A stretch of 51,730 nucleotides of DNA from Actinomycetota bacterium (GTDB lineage: Bacteria > Actinomycetota > Acidimicrobiia > Acidimicrobiales > Ilumatobacteraceae): positions 1-51,730 of the forward strand of contig JAPLAA010000102.1 of the NCBI GenBank assembly GCA_026393475.1, read 5' to 3'. The notes below the pieces were generated by a model. The model worked only from the letters and a program-made list of their open reading frames with translations, searched no databases and was not told the DNA's origin. Position 1 is the stretch's first letter; each line of letters starts with the position of its first letter. The translations under genes and the position numbers were made by a program. Below, one piece after another: positions 7,493 to 15,588 of this stretch.

Positions 7493-8737
7493 ATGTCGGC
7501 GGAGGAAGCACCAGAACCATCCACAGGGTCGGCACAGGCCGTGCCGTCCGCTCCAGGCGTTCCGTCCGTTTCGCAGCGACCGAACGCCGACCTGCGTGAG
7601 CTCGACCGGCTGGCGGCGGAGATGATCGGGCGCGGCGTGCGGCGCATCCACACGATGGCGTGGCGCGACCTCGACGATCCGGACGCCGGCGGCAGCGAGG
7701 TGCACGCCGACGAGTTCATGCGCCGCTGGGCAGACGCCGGCCTCGAGATCACGCATCGCACGTCGGCAGCGATCGGCCGACCGGCCGAGTCGATGCGGAA
7801 CGGGTACCGGGTGATCCGCAAGGGCAGCCGCTACAGCGTGTTCCCTCGCACGATCCTGGGCGAGATCGCGCACCGGTCGGGACCGTACGACGCGCTGGTC
7901 GAGATCTGGAACGGCGTGCCCTGGTTCTCGCCCGTGTGGTGCCGGAAGCCGCGCATCACGTTCCTGCACCACGTGCACGGGCCGATGTGGGGCCAGATGC
8001 TGCCGGGGCCGCTCGCCGGGTTCGGTCGGGTGCTCGAGGCACGGATCGCACCGCCGTTCTACCGGCGCACCCAGATGGTGACCCCGTCGGAGGCGACGGG
8101 TGAGGAGCTGCTCGAACTCGGGTTCCGTCCCGAGCGGGTGCTGGCGGTCGACAACGGCGTCAGTGAGCAGTTCCTGCCGGCGAGCGATCCGGTCGCGGCG
8201 CGGTCACCGGAACCGTTGGTGGTGGCCGTCGGCCGTCTCGCCCCGGTGAAGCGCTTCGACGAGCTGATCCGGGCGGCGATCGTCGCCAAGCGCGACGTGC
8301 CCGGTCTGCGGCTGGAGATCGTCGGCAGCGGTCCGATGCGCGACGAGCTCGACGCGCTCGTGGCGGCCGAAGGCGCGGGGGAGTGGATCTCCTTCGTCGG
8401 TCAGTTGCCCCACGACGACCTGGTCGAGCGGTACCAGCGTGCCTGGCTGGTGGCGAGCGCCTCGCTCGCCGAGGGCTGGGGGCTCACGCTCACCGAGGCG
8501 GCGGCCTGCGGGACGCCGACGGTGGCCACCGACATCCGCGGTCATCGCAGCAGCGTGGTCGACGGTGTGACGGGCCTGCTCGCCCCGCTGCCCCAGCTGG
8601 GCCCGACCCTGGCGCGGGTGTTGAACGACCACGACCTGCGCGGCCGCCTCGCCGAGGCAGCGCTCGCCAGGGCCAAGACCCTCACCTGGGACGCCGCCGC
8701 GCTCGGCATCCTCCGCGCCCTCCACGCCCAGACCTGA
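7493..8737 (+). CDS. Glycosyltransferase family 4
   Basis: Predicted cytoplasmic GT-B retaining glycosyltransferase of 414 aa that uses a nucleotide sugar. The N-terminal half has WRDLDDPDAGGSEVHADEF, common in actinobacterial GT4 enzymes. The C-terminal donor domain shows VVAVGRLAPVKRFDELIRA and the EX7E-type region SLAEGWGLTLTEAAACGTPT. The first 30 residues are low in complexity (Ala/Pro/Ser). The start is the ATG placed 9 nt behind a TAGCCT box. Its neighbours are envelope glycan genes, so a lipid-linked or cell-wall sugar acceptor is likely, but the sugar is unknown. The gene ends in a cluster of palindromic repeats shared with the convergent SDR gene. Confidence 0.88.
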   Translation: MSAEEAPEPSTGSAQAVPSAPGVPSVSQRPNADLRELDRLAAEMIGRGVRRIHTMAWRDLDDPDAGGSEVHADEFMRRWADAGLEITHRTSAAIGRPAESMRNGYRVIRKGSRYSVFPRTILGEIAHRSGPYDALVEIWNGVPWFSPVWCRKPRITFLHHVHGPMWGQMLPGPLAGFGRVLEARIAPPFYRRTQMVTPSEATGEELLELGFRPERVLAVDNGVSEQFLPASDPVAARSPEPLVVAVGRLAPVKRFDELIRAAIVAKRDVPGLRLEIVGSGPMRDELDALVAAEGAGEWISFVGQLPHDDLVERYQRAWLVASASLAEGWGLTLTEAAACGTPTVATDIRGHRSSVVDGVTGLLAPLPQLGPTLARVLNDHDLRGRLAEAALARAKTLTWDAAALGILRALHAQT

Positions 8738-8740
8738 CAT

Positions 8741-8781
8741 CCGTGAGCCAAGCGCCGCGTGACGCGGCGTTGCGCTCACGA
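8741..8781. repeat. Palindromic element A
   Basis: Outer arms CGTGAGC and GCTCACG enclose an inner stem CGCCGCG/CGCGGCG. The outer arms are the same as in elements B-D; the inner stem differs. It starts 4 bp after the stop of the GT4 gene. Confidence 0.75.
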
Positions 8782-8793
8782 ATCGACGTGTTT

Positions 8794-8833
8794 CGTCAGC
8801 GCGGCCCGCAGCATGTGCGGGTCCGGCTCACGG
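8794..8833. repeat. Palindromic element B
   Basis: Imperfect outer stem CGTCAGC/GCTCACG, a 3x3 internal loop, inner stem around CCCGCA/TGCGGG, and a 5-nt loop GCATG. Same architecture as C and D. Confidence 0.75.
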
Positions 8834-8845
8834 ACGACGTGTTCT

Positions 8846-8884
8846 CGTGAGCGCGATCCGCAGCATCTGCGGGTTCGGCTCACG
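8846..8884. repeat. Palindromic element C
   Basis: CGTGAGC, GCG, ATCCGCA, loop GCATC, TGCGGGT, TCG, GCTCACG. The two stems flank a 3x3 internal loop. It ends 5 bp before the stop of the SDR gene at 8890. With A and B it fills most of the 152-bp space between convergent genes; a bidirectional terminator or a REP-like repeat are both possible. Confidence 0.8.
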
Positions 8885-8889
8885 GAAGC

Positions 8890-9933
8890 TCAGCCGGGGA
8901 GGTGTTGCATGCCCCACTTCACCGCTCGCAGCGCGCCCTGTTTGGCGGTGGTGCGGTGGTGCGAGGCGCCGGCCTGCTCGGTGATCGCCCGGTTCTGCAC
9001 GAACCAGTCGTAGCTCGCCGCGAACATCTCCTCGTTCGAGAAGCGCGGCTGCCAGCCGAGGGCGTCGCGGGCGTGGTCGATGTCGAACCACAACGACTTG
9101 GAGTACATGATCCAGTGGTACGGGGCGAAGGGGGCAAGGTGCAGCCTGGCGGCGGCCTGCATCGCGAGCGACGTCGCCTTCGCCGGCAGCGAACGCACCT
9201 GCGAGCCGGTGCCGGCGTGGCCGCACAGCGACTCGAGCGATTCGCGCATCGTGCCGAACCGGTCGGTGCCCGCGTTGACGATCATCGGGCCCTCCTTGCC
9301 GGCGGCGAGCAGGCAGACCTCGGCGAGGTCGTCGGCGTGGACGAACTGGTAGCGGTTGGAGCCGTCGCCGAGCACGACCACGTCGGCGCCGTCGGCGATC
9401 CAGTCGAACAGGATGCCGAAGATGCCGAGGCGGCCGTGGCCGAGGATCGTGCGCGGCCGGACGATGCTGACGTCGAGGCCGTGCGCTGCGGCGTCGAGGC
9501 ACGCCCATTCGGCGGCGAGCTTGGCGTGGCCGTACGCCTCCACCGGTGACGGCACGGTCGTCGGCAGCACCGGGTTCGAGGCGGGGATGCCGAACACGGC
9601 GCTCGACGACGTGTGCACCACCTTCGACACGCCGGCGCGGCGCGCCTGGTCGAGCAGCAGGCGGGTGCCGTCGACGTTGACCGTGCGCAGCAGGTGGTGG
9701 TCCTTCGCGAGCGGCACCTGGGCGACGTTGTTGAAGACCACGTCGACGCCCTCGAGCGCGGACGCGACCGTCGTCGCGTCGCGGATGTCGCCCTGGACGA
9801 GCTCGACATCGGCGGGGCGGTCGTCGGCGTCGTTGAGATCGAGGATGCGCACCTGGTGCCCTGCGGTGCGAAGTCGTTGCACCAGCAACGACCCGAAGTA
9901 GCCGGATCCGCCGGTGACGAGCGAGCGGGTCAC
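8890..9933 (-). CDS. NAD-dependent epimerase/dehydratase (extended SDR)
   Basis: Predicted cytosolic extended SDR of 347 aa, similar to UDP-sugar epimerases and 3-beta-hydroxysteroid-type dehydrogenases. It shows VTGGSGYFGSLLVQRL (TGxxGxxG) at 6-21, LDLNDADD after beta-2, HTSSSAVFG, and the YxxxK pair in EAYGHAKLAAE. It begins with GTG inside the stop codon of the upstream SDR (GTGA, 4-bp overlap), so it is the last gene of a coupled operon with another SDR, a GMC oxidoreductase and a 132-aa protein. The substrate is not evident. The apparent 689-aa open frame that includes this gene is an extension through the neighbouring gene and is not real. Confidence 0.82.
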   Translation of the reverse strand: MTRSLVTGGSGYFGSLLVQRLRTAGHQVRILDLNDADDRPADVELVQGDIRDATTVASALEGVDVVFNNVAQVPLAKDHHLLRTVNVDGTRLLLDQARRAGVSKVVHTSSSAVFGIPASNPVLPTTVPSPVEAYGHAKLAAEWACLDAAAHGLDVSIVRPRTILGHGRLGIFGILFDWIADGADVVVLGDGSNRYQFVHADDLAEVCLLAAGKEGPMIVNAGTDRFGTMRESLESLCGHAGTGSQVRSLPAKATSLAMQAAARLHLAPFAPYHWIMYSKSLWFDIDHARDALGWQPRFSNEEMFAASYDWFVQNRAITEQAGASHHRTTAKQGALRAVKWGMQHLPG

Positions 9934-10970
9934 AGTTCGAGCCCCTGGGCCACGCACCACTGGATGCTCAACCGCATGCCCTCGTACAGTGCGATCTTCG
10001 GCACGTAGCCGAGCTCGGCGGTGGAGGCGCTGATGTCGCACGCGATGGTCTTGTCCATCTCGCCGAGCACGTGCAACTGCTGCTGGTACATCCCGGTGCG
10101 TTGGATGAGCTTGTCGCCCAGTTCCGCGACGCGTCCGGCGATCGCCGGCAGGCGCATGCCGCCGTCCTTCACCGTGAAGCCCTCGTCGCGCAATGCCCGT
10201 CCGACCGTCTCGACGATCTCGGTGACGAGATAGGCACGTTCGTCGGCGATCCAGTAGCCCTTGCCCACGGCCGCGGCCGTGAGCTCTGCCGCGAGGATGC
10301 CGTCGACGAGGTTGTCGACGTACACCATCGACCGGCGTTGCTGCCCGCCGCCGATGATCGGGAACTTGCCCTGGCGCACCATGCGGAAGAACGTCGTCTG
10401 GCGGGGCGGCTGGAACGGGCCGTAGAACCACGGCGGCCGCACCAAGGTGGCGTCGAGATCGCCTGCGGTGACGGCGGCGAACACGGCCTGCTCGCCTTCC
10501 ATCTTCGAGCGGCCGTAGCCGTAGTACGGGTGGTACGGCTCGTCCTGCCGGAACAGGTCGGTCGGGTGCGGGTTGGTGCCGAACGGGCTGTTCGACGACA
10601 CGTGCACCAACCGGCGGACGCCTGCAGCGGCCGACGCGGCGACCACGTTGCGCGTGCCCGTGGCGTTGACGTGGAAGAAATCGGCGACCTTCTTCGGGTG
10701 GATGACGCCGGCGGTGTGGACGACGTCGACGACCTCGTCCGATCCGAGACCGGCGAACAGCCGATCGACGACGGCCCGGTCGCCGATGTCGCCCACCTCG
10801 ACAGCGATCGCGTCGCCCTGGGGGATCTGCGCCCGCTCCTCGTTCGTGTGCACGAGCACCCGCAGGTGATCGCGTCCGTCGGCGAGGAGTCGGTGCACGA
10901 GGGCGCGTCCGAGCCATCCCGCCGCTCCGGTGACCACCGTGACGGTCGGGGGTGCCCAACGATCGGTCAT
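9930..10970 (-). CDS. NAD-dependent epimerase/dehydratase, second SDR of the operon
   Basis: Predicted extended SDR of 346 aa. It has VVTGAAGWLGRALVHRLL (TGxxGxxG) near residues 13-25, HVSSNSPFG, and the active-site YxxxK in YYGYGRSKMEGE. RRSMVYVDNLVDG and the C-terminal substrate-binding region are typical of the 3-beta-HSD/epimerase group. It overlaps the upstream GMC gene by ATGA and the downstream SDR by GTGA. Two different SDRs next to an FAD oxidase suggest successive oxidation/reduction of one alcohol or sugar hydroxyl; this is inference. Confidence 0.82.
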   Translation of the reverse strand: MTDRWAPPTVTVVTGAAGWLGRALVHRLLADGRDHLRVLVHTNEERAQIPQGDAIAVEVGDIGDRAVVDRLFAGLGSDEVVDVVHTAGVIHPKKVADFFHVNATGTRNVVAASAAAGVRRLVHVSSNSPFGTNPHPTDLFRQDEPYHPYYGYGRSKMEGEQAVFAAVTAGDLDATLVRPPWFYGPFQPPRQTTFFRMVRQGKFPIIGGGQQRRSMVYVDNLVDGILAAELTAAAVGKGYWIADERAYLVTEIVETVGRALRDEGFTVKDGGMRLPAIAGRVAELGDKLIQRTGMYQQQLHVLGEMDKTIACDISASTAELGYVPKIALYEGMRLSIQWCVAQGLEL

Positions 10971-12475
10971 GCCTGTGCTCCGTTCTGGGTCGCGCCCGAT
11001 GAGCGGTGCGACTGCTGAGACTGCTGCTGCTCGATGAACCGGCGGGCGTTGCGGATCGCGAACGCCATCACGGTCGCCTGTGGGTTGACGCCCGGTGCGG
11101 TGGGGAGCAGCGATGCGTCGTTCACCCACACCCGGTCGGCGCCGTGCACCTTGCCGAAGGAATCGGCGCCGCACCGGTCGCGGTGCTCGCCCATCGGCAC
11201 GGTGGAGCACAGGTGCACCGTCATCACGCTCGCCTTGCTGGCGGCGAAGCGCTGCTGCATGGTGGCGAGGTCGCCGCGGTCGCGTACGACGGGTGCGCCG
11301 CGGAACGACGGGTACACCTCGGTCGCACCGGCCTCGAGCGTGAGCAGTGCCAGCCGGCCGAGTCCGCTGCGCAGCACCTCGCGGTCGCGGTGGCTGAGGC
11401 GGTAGGTGACCAGCGGGTCGCGGAAGCCGGGCAGGGCCTGCACCCAGCCGCGGCCCTCGCTGGTGATCGCGGCGTAGTAGATGCTCATCCGTCGCCAGTC
11501 CTCGATCGCTGAGGAGAACGTGCGCCACTCGTCGGTGAGCGCGAGGGCGACGAGGCCGGAATGGCTCGCCGAGCCGCCGAAGCTGAGGTCGGGGGCGAAC
11601 TCCTTCACCTGGTGCACCGGCACGTCGTCGGGCACGTTCACCTCGTCGGCGAACTTCGCGGTGAGCTTCACCGTGGGGTGCACCGCGAGGGTGCGGCCGA
11701 TGTGCGAGCGCATTCCCGAGCGCTGCAGCAACGCCGGCGTCTGGATCGCACCGCCGCAGACGAAGACGTGCGCCGCCGTGATCGCACCGCCGGGCATACG
11801 GCCGGTGCCGTCGCCGTAGGTGACGTGGGCCGTGACGTTGAGCCCGTTGTCGACCAGACGATCGACCCTCGTCTCGACGAGCATCCGGGCGCCGGCGGCG
11901 AACGCCCGCGGCAGGTAGGTGCGGGTCATGCTCTGGCGCTTGCCGGTGACGGCGTCGCCGCCCGCCGGGTACTTCATCCAGCGCGGGATCTCGCTGTGGC
12001 GCCAGTTGAGTGCAGCGGCGCCGCGGCGGAGGATCTCGCTCGCCGGGGTGGGTTTGCCGGGCACGGTGGTGACGTTGATGGCCTGCTCGACCTCGTCGGC
12101 GATCGACTCGAGTTCGTCGACGTCGAGGCCGTCGATGCGGAAGTCGCGACGCCACCGTTCGACGACGTCGAGGGGCGGGCGGAAGTAGAGACCGCTGTTC
12201 ACCTCGGTGCCGCCGCCGGCGCACCGGCCCTCGGTGTACGCGATCGAGGGCAGCCCGAGCGCCACGGTGACACCGCCCGATCGGTACTGGCGGTCCATCT
12301 GGTCGAGCGAGAACGGGGTGACCGTGTCCTGGTCGACCCACGGCCCCTCTTCGACGATCAGCACGTCGAAGCCGGCCTCGGCCAGCAACGCAGCCGTGGT
12401 GGCGCCACCTGCGCCGGACCCGACGACGAGCACCTGCGTGCGGACGTGGATCTGGTGGCCTTCGATGCCGCTCAT
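10967..12475 (-). CDS. GMC-family FAD-dependent oxidoreductase
   Basis: Predicted flavoprotein alcohol dehydrogenase/oxidase of 502 aa. The ADP-binding motif LVVGSGAGGATTAALLAEAG lies at 16-35. GRCAGGGTEVNSGLYFRPP binds the flavin region, and the C-terminal WVNDASLLPTAPGVNPQATV is the GMC_oxred_C signature. The overall order resembles long-chain alcohol oxidases and bacterial membrane-associated GMC enzymes more than choline oxidase. The ATG at 12475 overlaps the stop of the upstream 132-aa gene (ATGA). The Gln/Ser-rich tail near residues 483-495 is unusual. Substrate unknown: a polyprenyl-linked sugar, a sterol or a long-chain alcohol are all possible. Confidence 0.85.
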   Translation of the reverse strand: MSGIEGHQIHVRTQVLVVGSGAGGATTAALLAEAGFDVLIVEEGPWVDQDTVTPFSLDQMDRQYRSGGVTVALGLPSIAYTEGRCAGGGTEVNSGLYFRPPLDVVERWRRDFRIDGLDVDELESIADEVEQAINVTTVPGKPTPASEILRRGAAALNWRHSEIPRWMKYPAGGDAVTGKRQSMTRTYLPRAFAAGARMLVETRVDRLVDNGLNVTAHVTYGDGTGRMPGGAITAAHVFVCGGAIQTPALLQRSGMRSHIGRTLAVHPTVKLTAKFADEVNVPDDVPVHQVKEFAPDLSFGGSASHSGLVALALTDEWRTFSSAIEDWRRMSIYYAAITSEGRGWVQALPGFRDPLVTYRLSHRDREVLRSGLGRLALLTLEAGATEVYPSFRGAPVVRDRGDLATMQQRFAASKASVMTVHLCSTVPMGEHRDRCGADSFGKVHGADRVWVNDASLLPTAPGVNPQATVMAFAIRNARRFIEQQQSQQSHRSSGATQNGAQA

Positions 12476-12870
12476 GCGGTGCCCCCCATGTTCGGGACGG
12501 CGTCGGCAGGCGCCGCCTCGACGGGCGCCGGCGTGGGGCTGGAGCCGTCGGGACGGGTGTCGGGCCAGGTCTCGAAGATGTAGGCGTACCCGAGGGAACG
12601 CACGAGCCGCACGTACTCGCCGAGCAGGGGGAGCGGGGTGCGGGCGAAGAACCGCAGGATCGCCTCGTTGCCCGGCAGCGCGAGCAATCCGCGGAACAAC
12701 GCTGCGATGAGGATGACCCCGAGGTTCATCACGCTCGGCAGTCCGTCGACGCGGCGGACGGCGAAGGCGATCGCCTGTTCGCGACGCGCCGGTTCGAGCG
12801 CCGGGAAGTCGAGCGCAAGGAGGCGATCGGCGAACGGGCCGACGAGGGGAGCAGACGGGACCGAACGCAT
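12472..12870 (-). CDS. Hypothetical 132-aa protein, possible GMC partner subunit
   Basis: First gene of the minus-strand operon. I do not recognise the family. The protein has a charged N-terminal half (ALEPARREQAIAFAVRRVD), a hydrophobic stretch GVILIAALFRGLLALPGN, and a tail with YIFETWPDTRPDG followed by Ala/Pro. Its stop overlaps the GMC start by ATGA. Several GMC and related alcohol dehydrogenases work with a small helper or membrane subunit, so this may be such a partner; that is inference from position only. ATG 12870 is preferred because a TACGCT box lies 11 nt upstream and longer frames run toward the divergent gene. Confidence 0.6.
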   Translation of the reverse strand: MRSVPSAPLVGPFADRLLALDFPALEPARREQAIAFAVRRVDGLPSVMNLGVILIAALFRGLLALPGNEAILRFFARTPLPLLGEYVRLVRSLGYAYIFETWPDTRPDGSSPTPAPVEAAPADAVPNMGGTA

Positions 12871-12881
12871 GACCAGGTCCG

Positions 12882-12938
12882 AGCGTAGCGTTCCGACGGA
12901 CAGCGTCCCCGGCTCCCCCTGGCCCGGGTCGCTACGAT
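12882..12938. promoter_or_regulatory. Divergent promoter region of the two coupled operons
   Basis: AGCGTA at 12882-12887 (TACGCT on the minus strand) is 11 nt from the ATG at 12870. TACGAT at 12933-12938 on the + strand is 8 nt from the GTG at 12947. The 76-bp gap therefore carries both promoters back-to-back. Confidence 0.5.
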
Positions 12939-12946
12939 CTTCCCTC

Positions 12947-13681
12947 GTGCGTTGCGTCGTGGTGGTGCCCACCTACAACGAGAAGGAGAACATCCAGCCG
13001 TTCCTGGCTGCGGTGCGCGGTGCCGTTCCCGCTGCCGACGTGTTGGTGGTCGACGACAACAGCCCCGACGGCACGGGTGCGCTCGCGGAGCAGACCGCGG
13101 CCGAGCTCGGACAGGTGAAGGTGTTGCACCGTCCCGGCAAGCAGGGTCTGGGCAGCGCCTATCGCAACGGGTTCACGGTGGCGCTCGACGAGGGCTACGA
13201 CGTGATCGTCTCGATGGACGTCGACTTCTCCCACGACCCGACGGTGATCCCGAGCCTGCTGGCGGCGATCGAGGCAGGTGCCGATGCGGTCATCGGCTCG
13301 CGGTACGTTCCGGGCGGCGCCACGGCCGACTGGCCGCTCCACCGGCGGCTGCTGTCGCGTTGGGGCAACCGGTACACGGGCGTGGTGCTCGGTCTCGGTG
13401 TGCGCGACGCGACGTCGGGGTTCCGCGCCTACCGGGCCACGGCGATGCGCGACATCGATCCGAGCAGCACCACCGCCGAGGGCTACGCGTTCCTCACCGA
13501 GCTCGTGCGGCGGCTCGTCGTGAAGGGTCACCCGGTGCGCGAGGTGCCGATCGTGTTCCGCGACCGCGAGTTCGGCACGTCGAAGATGTCGTCGCGCATC
13601 ATCGTCGAGTCGATGTTGCTCGTGACCCGCTGGGGCGTGTCCGACATCGTGCACCGTCGCCGTCCCAAGCCTGCGAAATGA
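12947..13681 (+). CDS. Polyprenol-phosphate mannose synthase (Ppm1/DPM1 type)
   Basis: Predicted cytoplasmic GT2 enzyme of 244 aa that transfers mannose (or another hexose) from GDP-sugar to a polyprenyl phosphate, giving the donor for GT-C mannosyltransferases. The family-defining parts are VVVVPTYNEKENIQPFL, VDDNSPDGTG, the DxD-like SMDVDFSHDP, GSRYVPGG, DATSGFRAYR and IVFRDREFGTSKMS. No C-terminal membrane or GtrA domain is present. The GTG at 12947 is at the conserved N-terminus and lies 8 nt after a TACGAT box. The next gene starts inside its stop codon (ATGA). Confidence 0.88.
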   Translation: MRCVVVVPTYNEKENIQPFLAAVRGAVPAADVLVVDDNSPDGTGALAEQTAAELGQVKVLHRPGKQGLGSAYRNGFTVALDEGYDVIVSMDVDFSHDPTVIPSLLAAIEAGADAVIGSRYVPGGATADWPLHRRLLSRWGNRYTGVVLGLGVRDATSGFRAYRATAMRDIDPSSTTAEGYAFLTELVRRLVVKGHPVREVPIVFRDREFGTSKMSSRIIVESMLLVTRWGVSDIVHRRRPKPAK

Positions 13682-15588
13682 CCCGGTCGGCGGGAACCGC
13701 CGGTTCAGGCGCGGCGCCGGGCGCGTCGCGCCCGAGCGGCATGGCCGTGCGTTGGTGGAACCGATTGGTCGCACTGCCGGGGTACCGGCTGCGCCTGCTG
13801 CTGTGGGCGATCCTCGCCCTGCCCTTCGTGATCGCTGCGGTGCGGCTCGTGAGCCGCGACTACCACCCCGTGCTCGACCTGGCGATGACCGAGTTCCGGG
13901 TGCGCGACGTCGGTGGCGGCGACACGCCGCTGATCGGCCTGCCCGGTCGCATCGGCGTGTTCCCCGATCAGGGCAGTCATCCGGGACCGCTCAGCTTCTA
14001 CCTGTTGGCGCCCACCTACCGGCTCACGGGGTCGGGGGCGTGGAGTCTCTTGGCGGGGATGATCGTGCTCAACCTCGTCGCGATCGCCCTGGCGCTCTGG
14101 CTCGCCCATCGTCGCGGTGGGCCTCGACTCACGATCGGTGTGGCAGCGCTGATCGTCGTGCTCGTCCGCGGGTACGGGTTCGACGTCGTCACCCAGCCGT
14201 GGAACCCCTACCTGCCGTTGCTGTTCTGGCTCGTGGTGCTGCTCGCCGTCTGGGGCGTCCTCGAGGACGACAAGCGGATGATCGTGCTGGTCACCGCGGT
14301 CGGCTCGCTGTGTGCGCAGACCCACATGCCGTATCTGGGGCTCTGCCTCGGCATGGGTGCGCTGTGTGTCGCTGCGCTCGCTTGGCGGGCCCTGCGCCAT
14401 CCGGTGGAACGCGACGAGACCTACCGGGTGCTCGGCACCTCTGCGGTGGTGGGCCTGGTGCTCTGGTCGCCGCCGGTGTACGACCAGCTCACGAACGATC
14501 CCGGCAACCTGCGGATGATCGCCGACTACTTCCGCAACGCGCCCGAGGACCCGGTCGGCACGGGCGAGGGGATCCAGCTCCTGTTGCGGCACCTGAACGT
14601 GTTCCGCATCGGAACGGGTGCGTTCGGATCCGACGGGTACGTCACCCGGGCTGCGTTCGATCTGCAGGGCAGCGTGCTGCCCGGGTTGCTGGTGCTCGTC
14701 GTGTGGATCGGTGCGGCGGTGCTCGCCTGGCGGCTGCGCCATCGGGCGCTCACGACGCTGAACGTGGTGATCGGCTGGGCGCTGGTGCTCGGTGCGATCT
14801 CGATGAGCCGCATCTTCGGCAAGGTCTGGTACTACCTCACGCTCTGGTCGTGGACCACCAGCACGCTGCTCGTGGTGTCGGTGGTGTGGACGCTCGCCGT
14901 GGTGCTGCAGCGACGCCTGGGCCCGGAGCGCTCGGTCGGGCTGAGGATGGCCCTCGGGACGATCCTCGCCGTCGTCGCGGTCGGTTCCTACGGTGCGCTC
15001 ACGGTCGAGGCGTTCGGCGCTCGCGTGCCCGAGCAGCATCTGAGCGACACGCTGCGCGAGATCACCGGGCCGACGGCCGACGCGCTCGAGCAGGGCCTCG
15101 GTTCAGCGGTCGGCATGGACGGTAGGTACGTCGTCACCTGGAACGACGCGAGGTACTTCGGGTCGCAGGGCTACGGGTTGGTGAACGAGCTCGAGCGGCG
15201 TGGGTTCGACGTCGGGGTGCCGTTCACGTGGCGTGTGCCGGTCACACGTCAGCGGGTGATCGAGTTCGATCAGGCCGATGCCGAGGTGCGGCTCGCGACC
15301 GGGTTCTACATCGACGAGGTGCGTGCCGTGCCGGGCGCGGAGCTGGTGCTGGAGTACGACCCGCGTGACGCTTCCGAGCTGGCCGAGTACGAGCGGATCG
15401 AGGGCGAGGTGACCGATTCGCTCACCGTTGCCGGCCTCGACGACCTCGTGCCGCTGCTGGAGACGAACCTGTTCGGGTTGCAGCTCGACCCGCGGGTCTC
15501 CCCAGCGGTGCAGGAGCAGGTCGATCGGTTGCTCGAGCTCGGTACGCCGACAGCCGTGTTCGTGCTGCCGCCGGGGGCCGACCGGTGA
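13678..15588 (+). CDS. Polytopic membrane glycosyltransferase-like protein, paralogue 1
   Basis: A 636-aa protein with an N-terminal hydrophobic domain of many helices and a C-terminal soluble domain from about 450. In the first external loop it has TEFRVRDVGGG and DQGSHPGPLSFYLLAP, later TQPWNPYLPLLFW and CAQTHMPYLG. The next gene keeps the same landmarks (ELRARDVF, NHPGPLLFD, DPWNPHVLV, LQTHLGYAY), so the two are tandem paralogues. Topology and context with a Ppm-like synthase suggest GT-C enzymes; I cannot assign a substrate. Starts with ATG inside the stop of the synthase gene. Confidence 0.7.
   Translation: MTRSAGTAGSGAAPGASRPSGMAVRWWNRLVALPGYRLRLLLWAILALPFVIAAVRLVSRDYHPVLDLAMTEFRVRDVGGGDTPLIGLPGRIGVFPDQGSHPGPLSFYLLAPTYRLTGSGAWSLLAGMIVLNLVAIALALWLAHRRGGPRLTIGVAALIVVLVRGYGFDVVTQPWNPYLPLLFWLVVLLAVWGVLEDDKRMIVLVTAVGSLCAQTHMPYLGLCLGMGALCVAALAWRALRHPVERDETYRVLGTSAVVGLVLWSPPVYDQLTNDPGNLRMIADYFRNAPEDPVGTGEGIQLLLRHLNVFRIGTGAFGSDGYVTRAAFDLQGSVLPGLLVLVVWIGAAVLAWRLRHRALTTLNVVIGWALVLGAISMSRIFGKVWYYLTLWSWTTSTLLVVSVVWTLAVVLQRRLGPERSVGLRMALGTILAVVAVGSYGALTVEAFGARVPEQHLSDTLREITGPTADALEQGLGSAVGMDGRYVVTWNDARYFGSQGYGLVNELERRGFDVGVPFTWRVPVTRQRVIEFDQADAEVRLATGFYIDEVRAVPGAELVLEYDPRDASELAEYERIEGEVTDSLTVAGLDDLVPLLETNLFGLQLDPRVSPAVQEQVDRLLELGTPTAVFVLPPGADR

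Noticed and set aside
9930..12341. An 803-aa open frame on the minus strand spanning the GMC gene and the second SDR
   Set aside because: Only the last 346 residues have SDR motifs; the rest is arginine-rich out-of-frame reading of the GMC gene. Start/stop overlap at 10967-10970 shows two separate genes.
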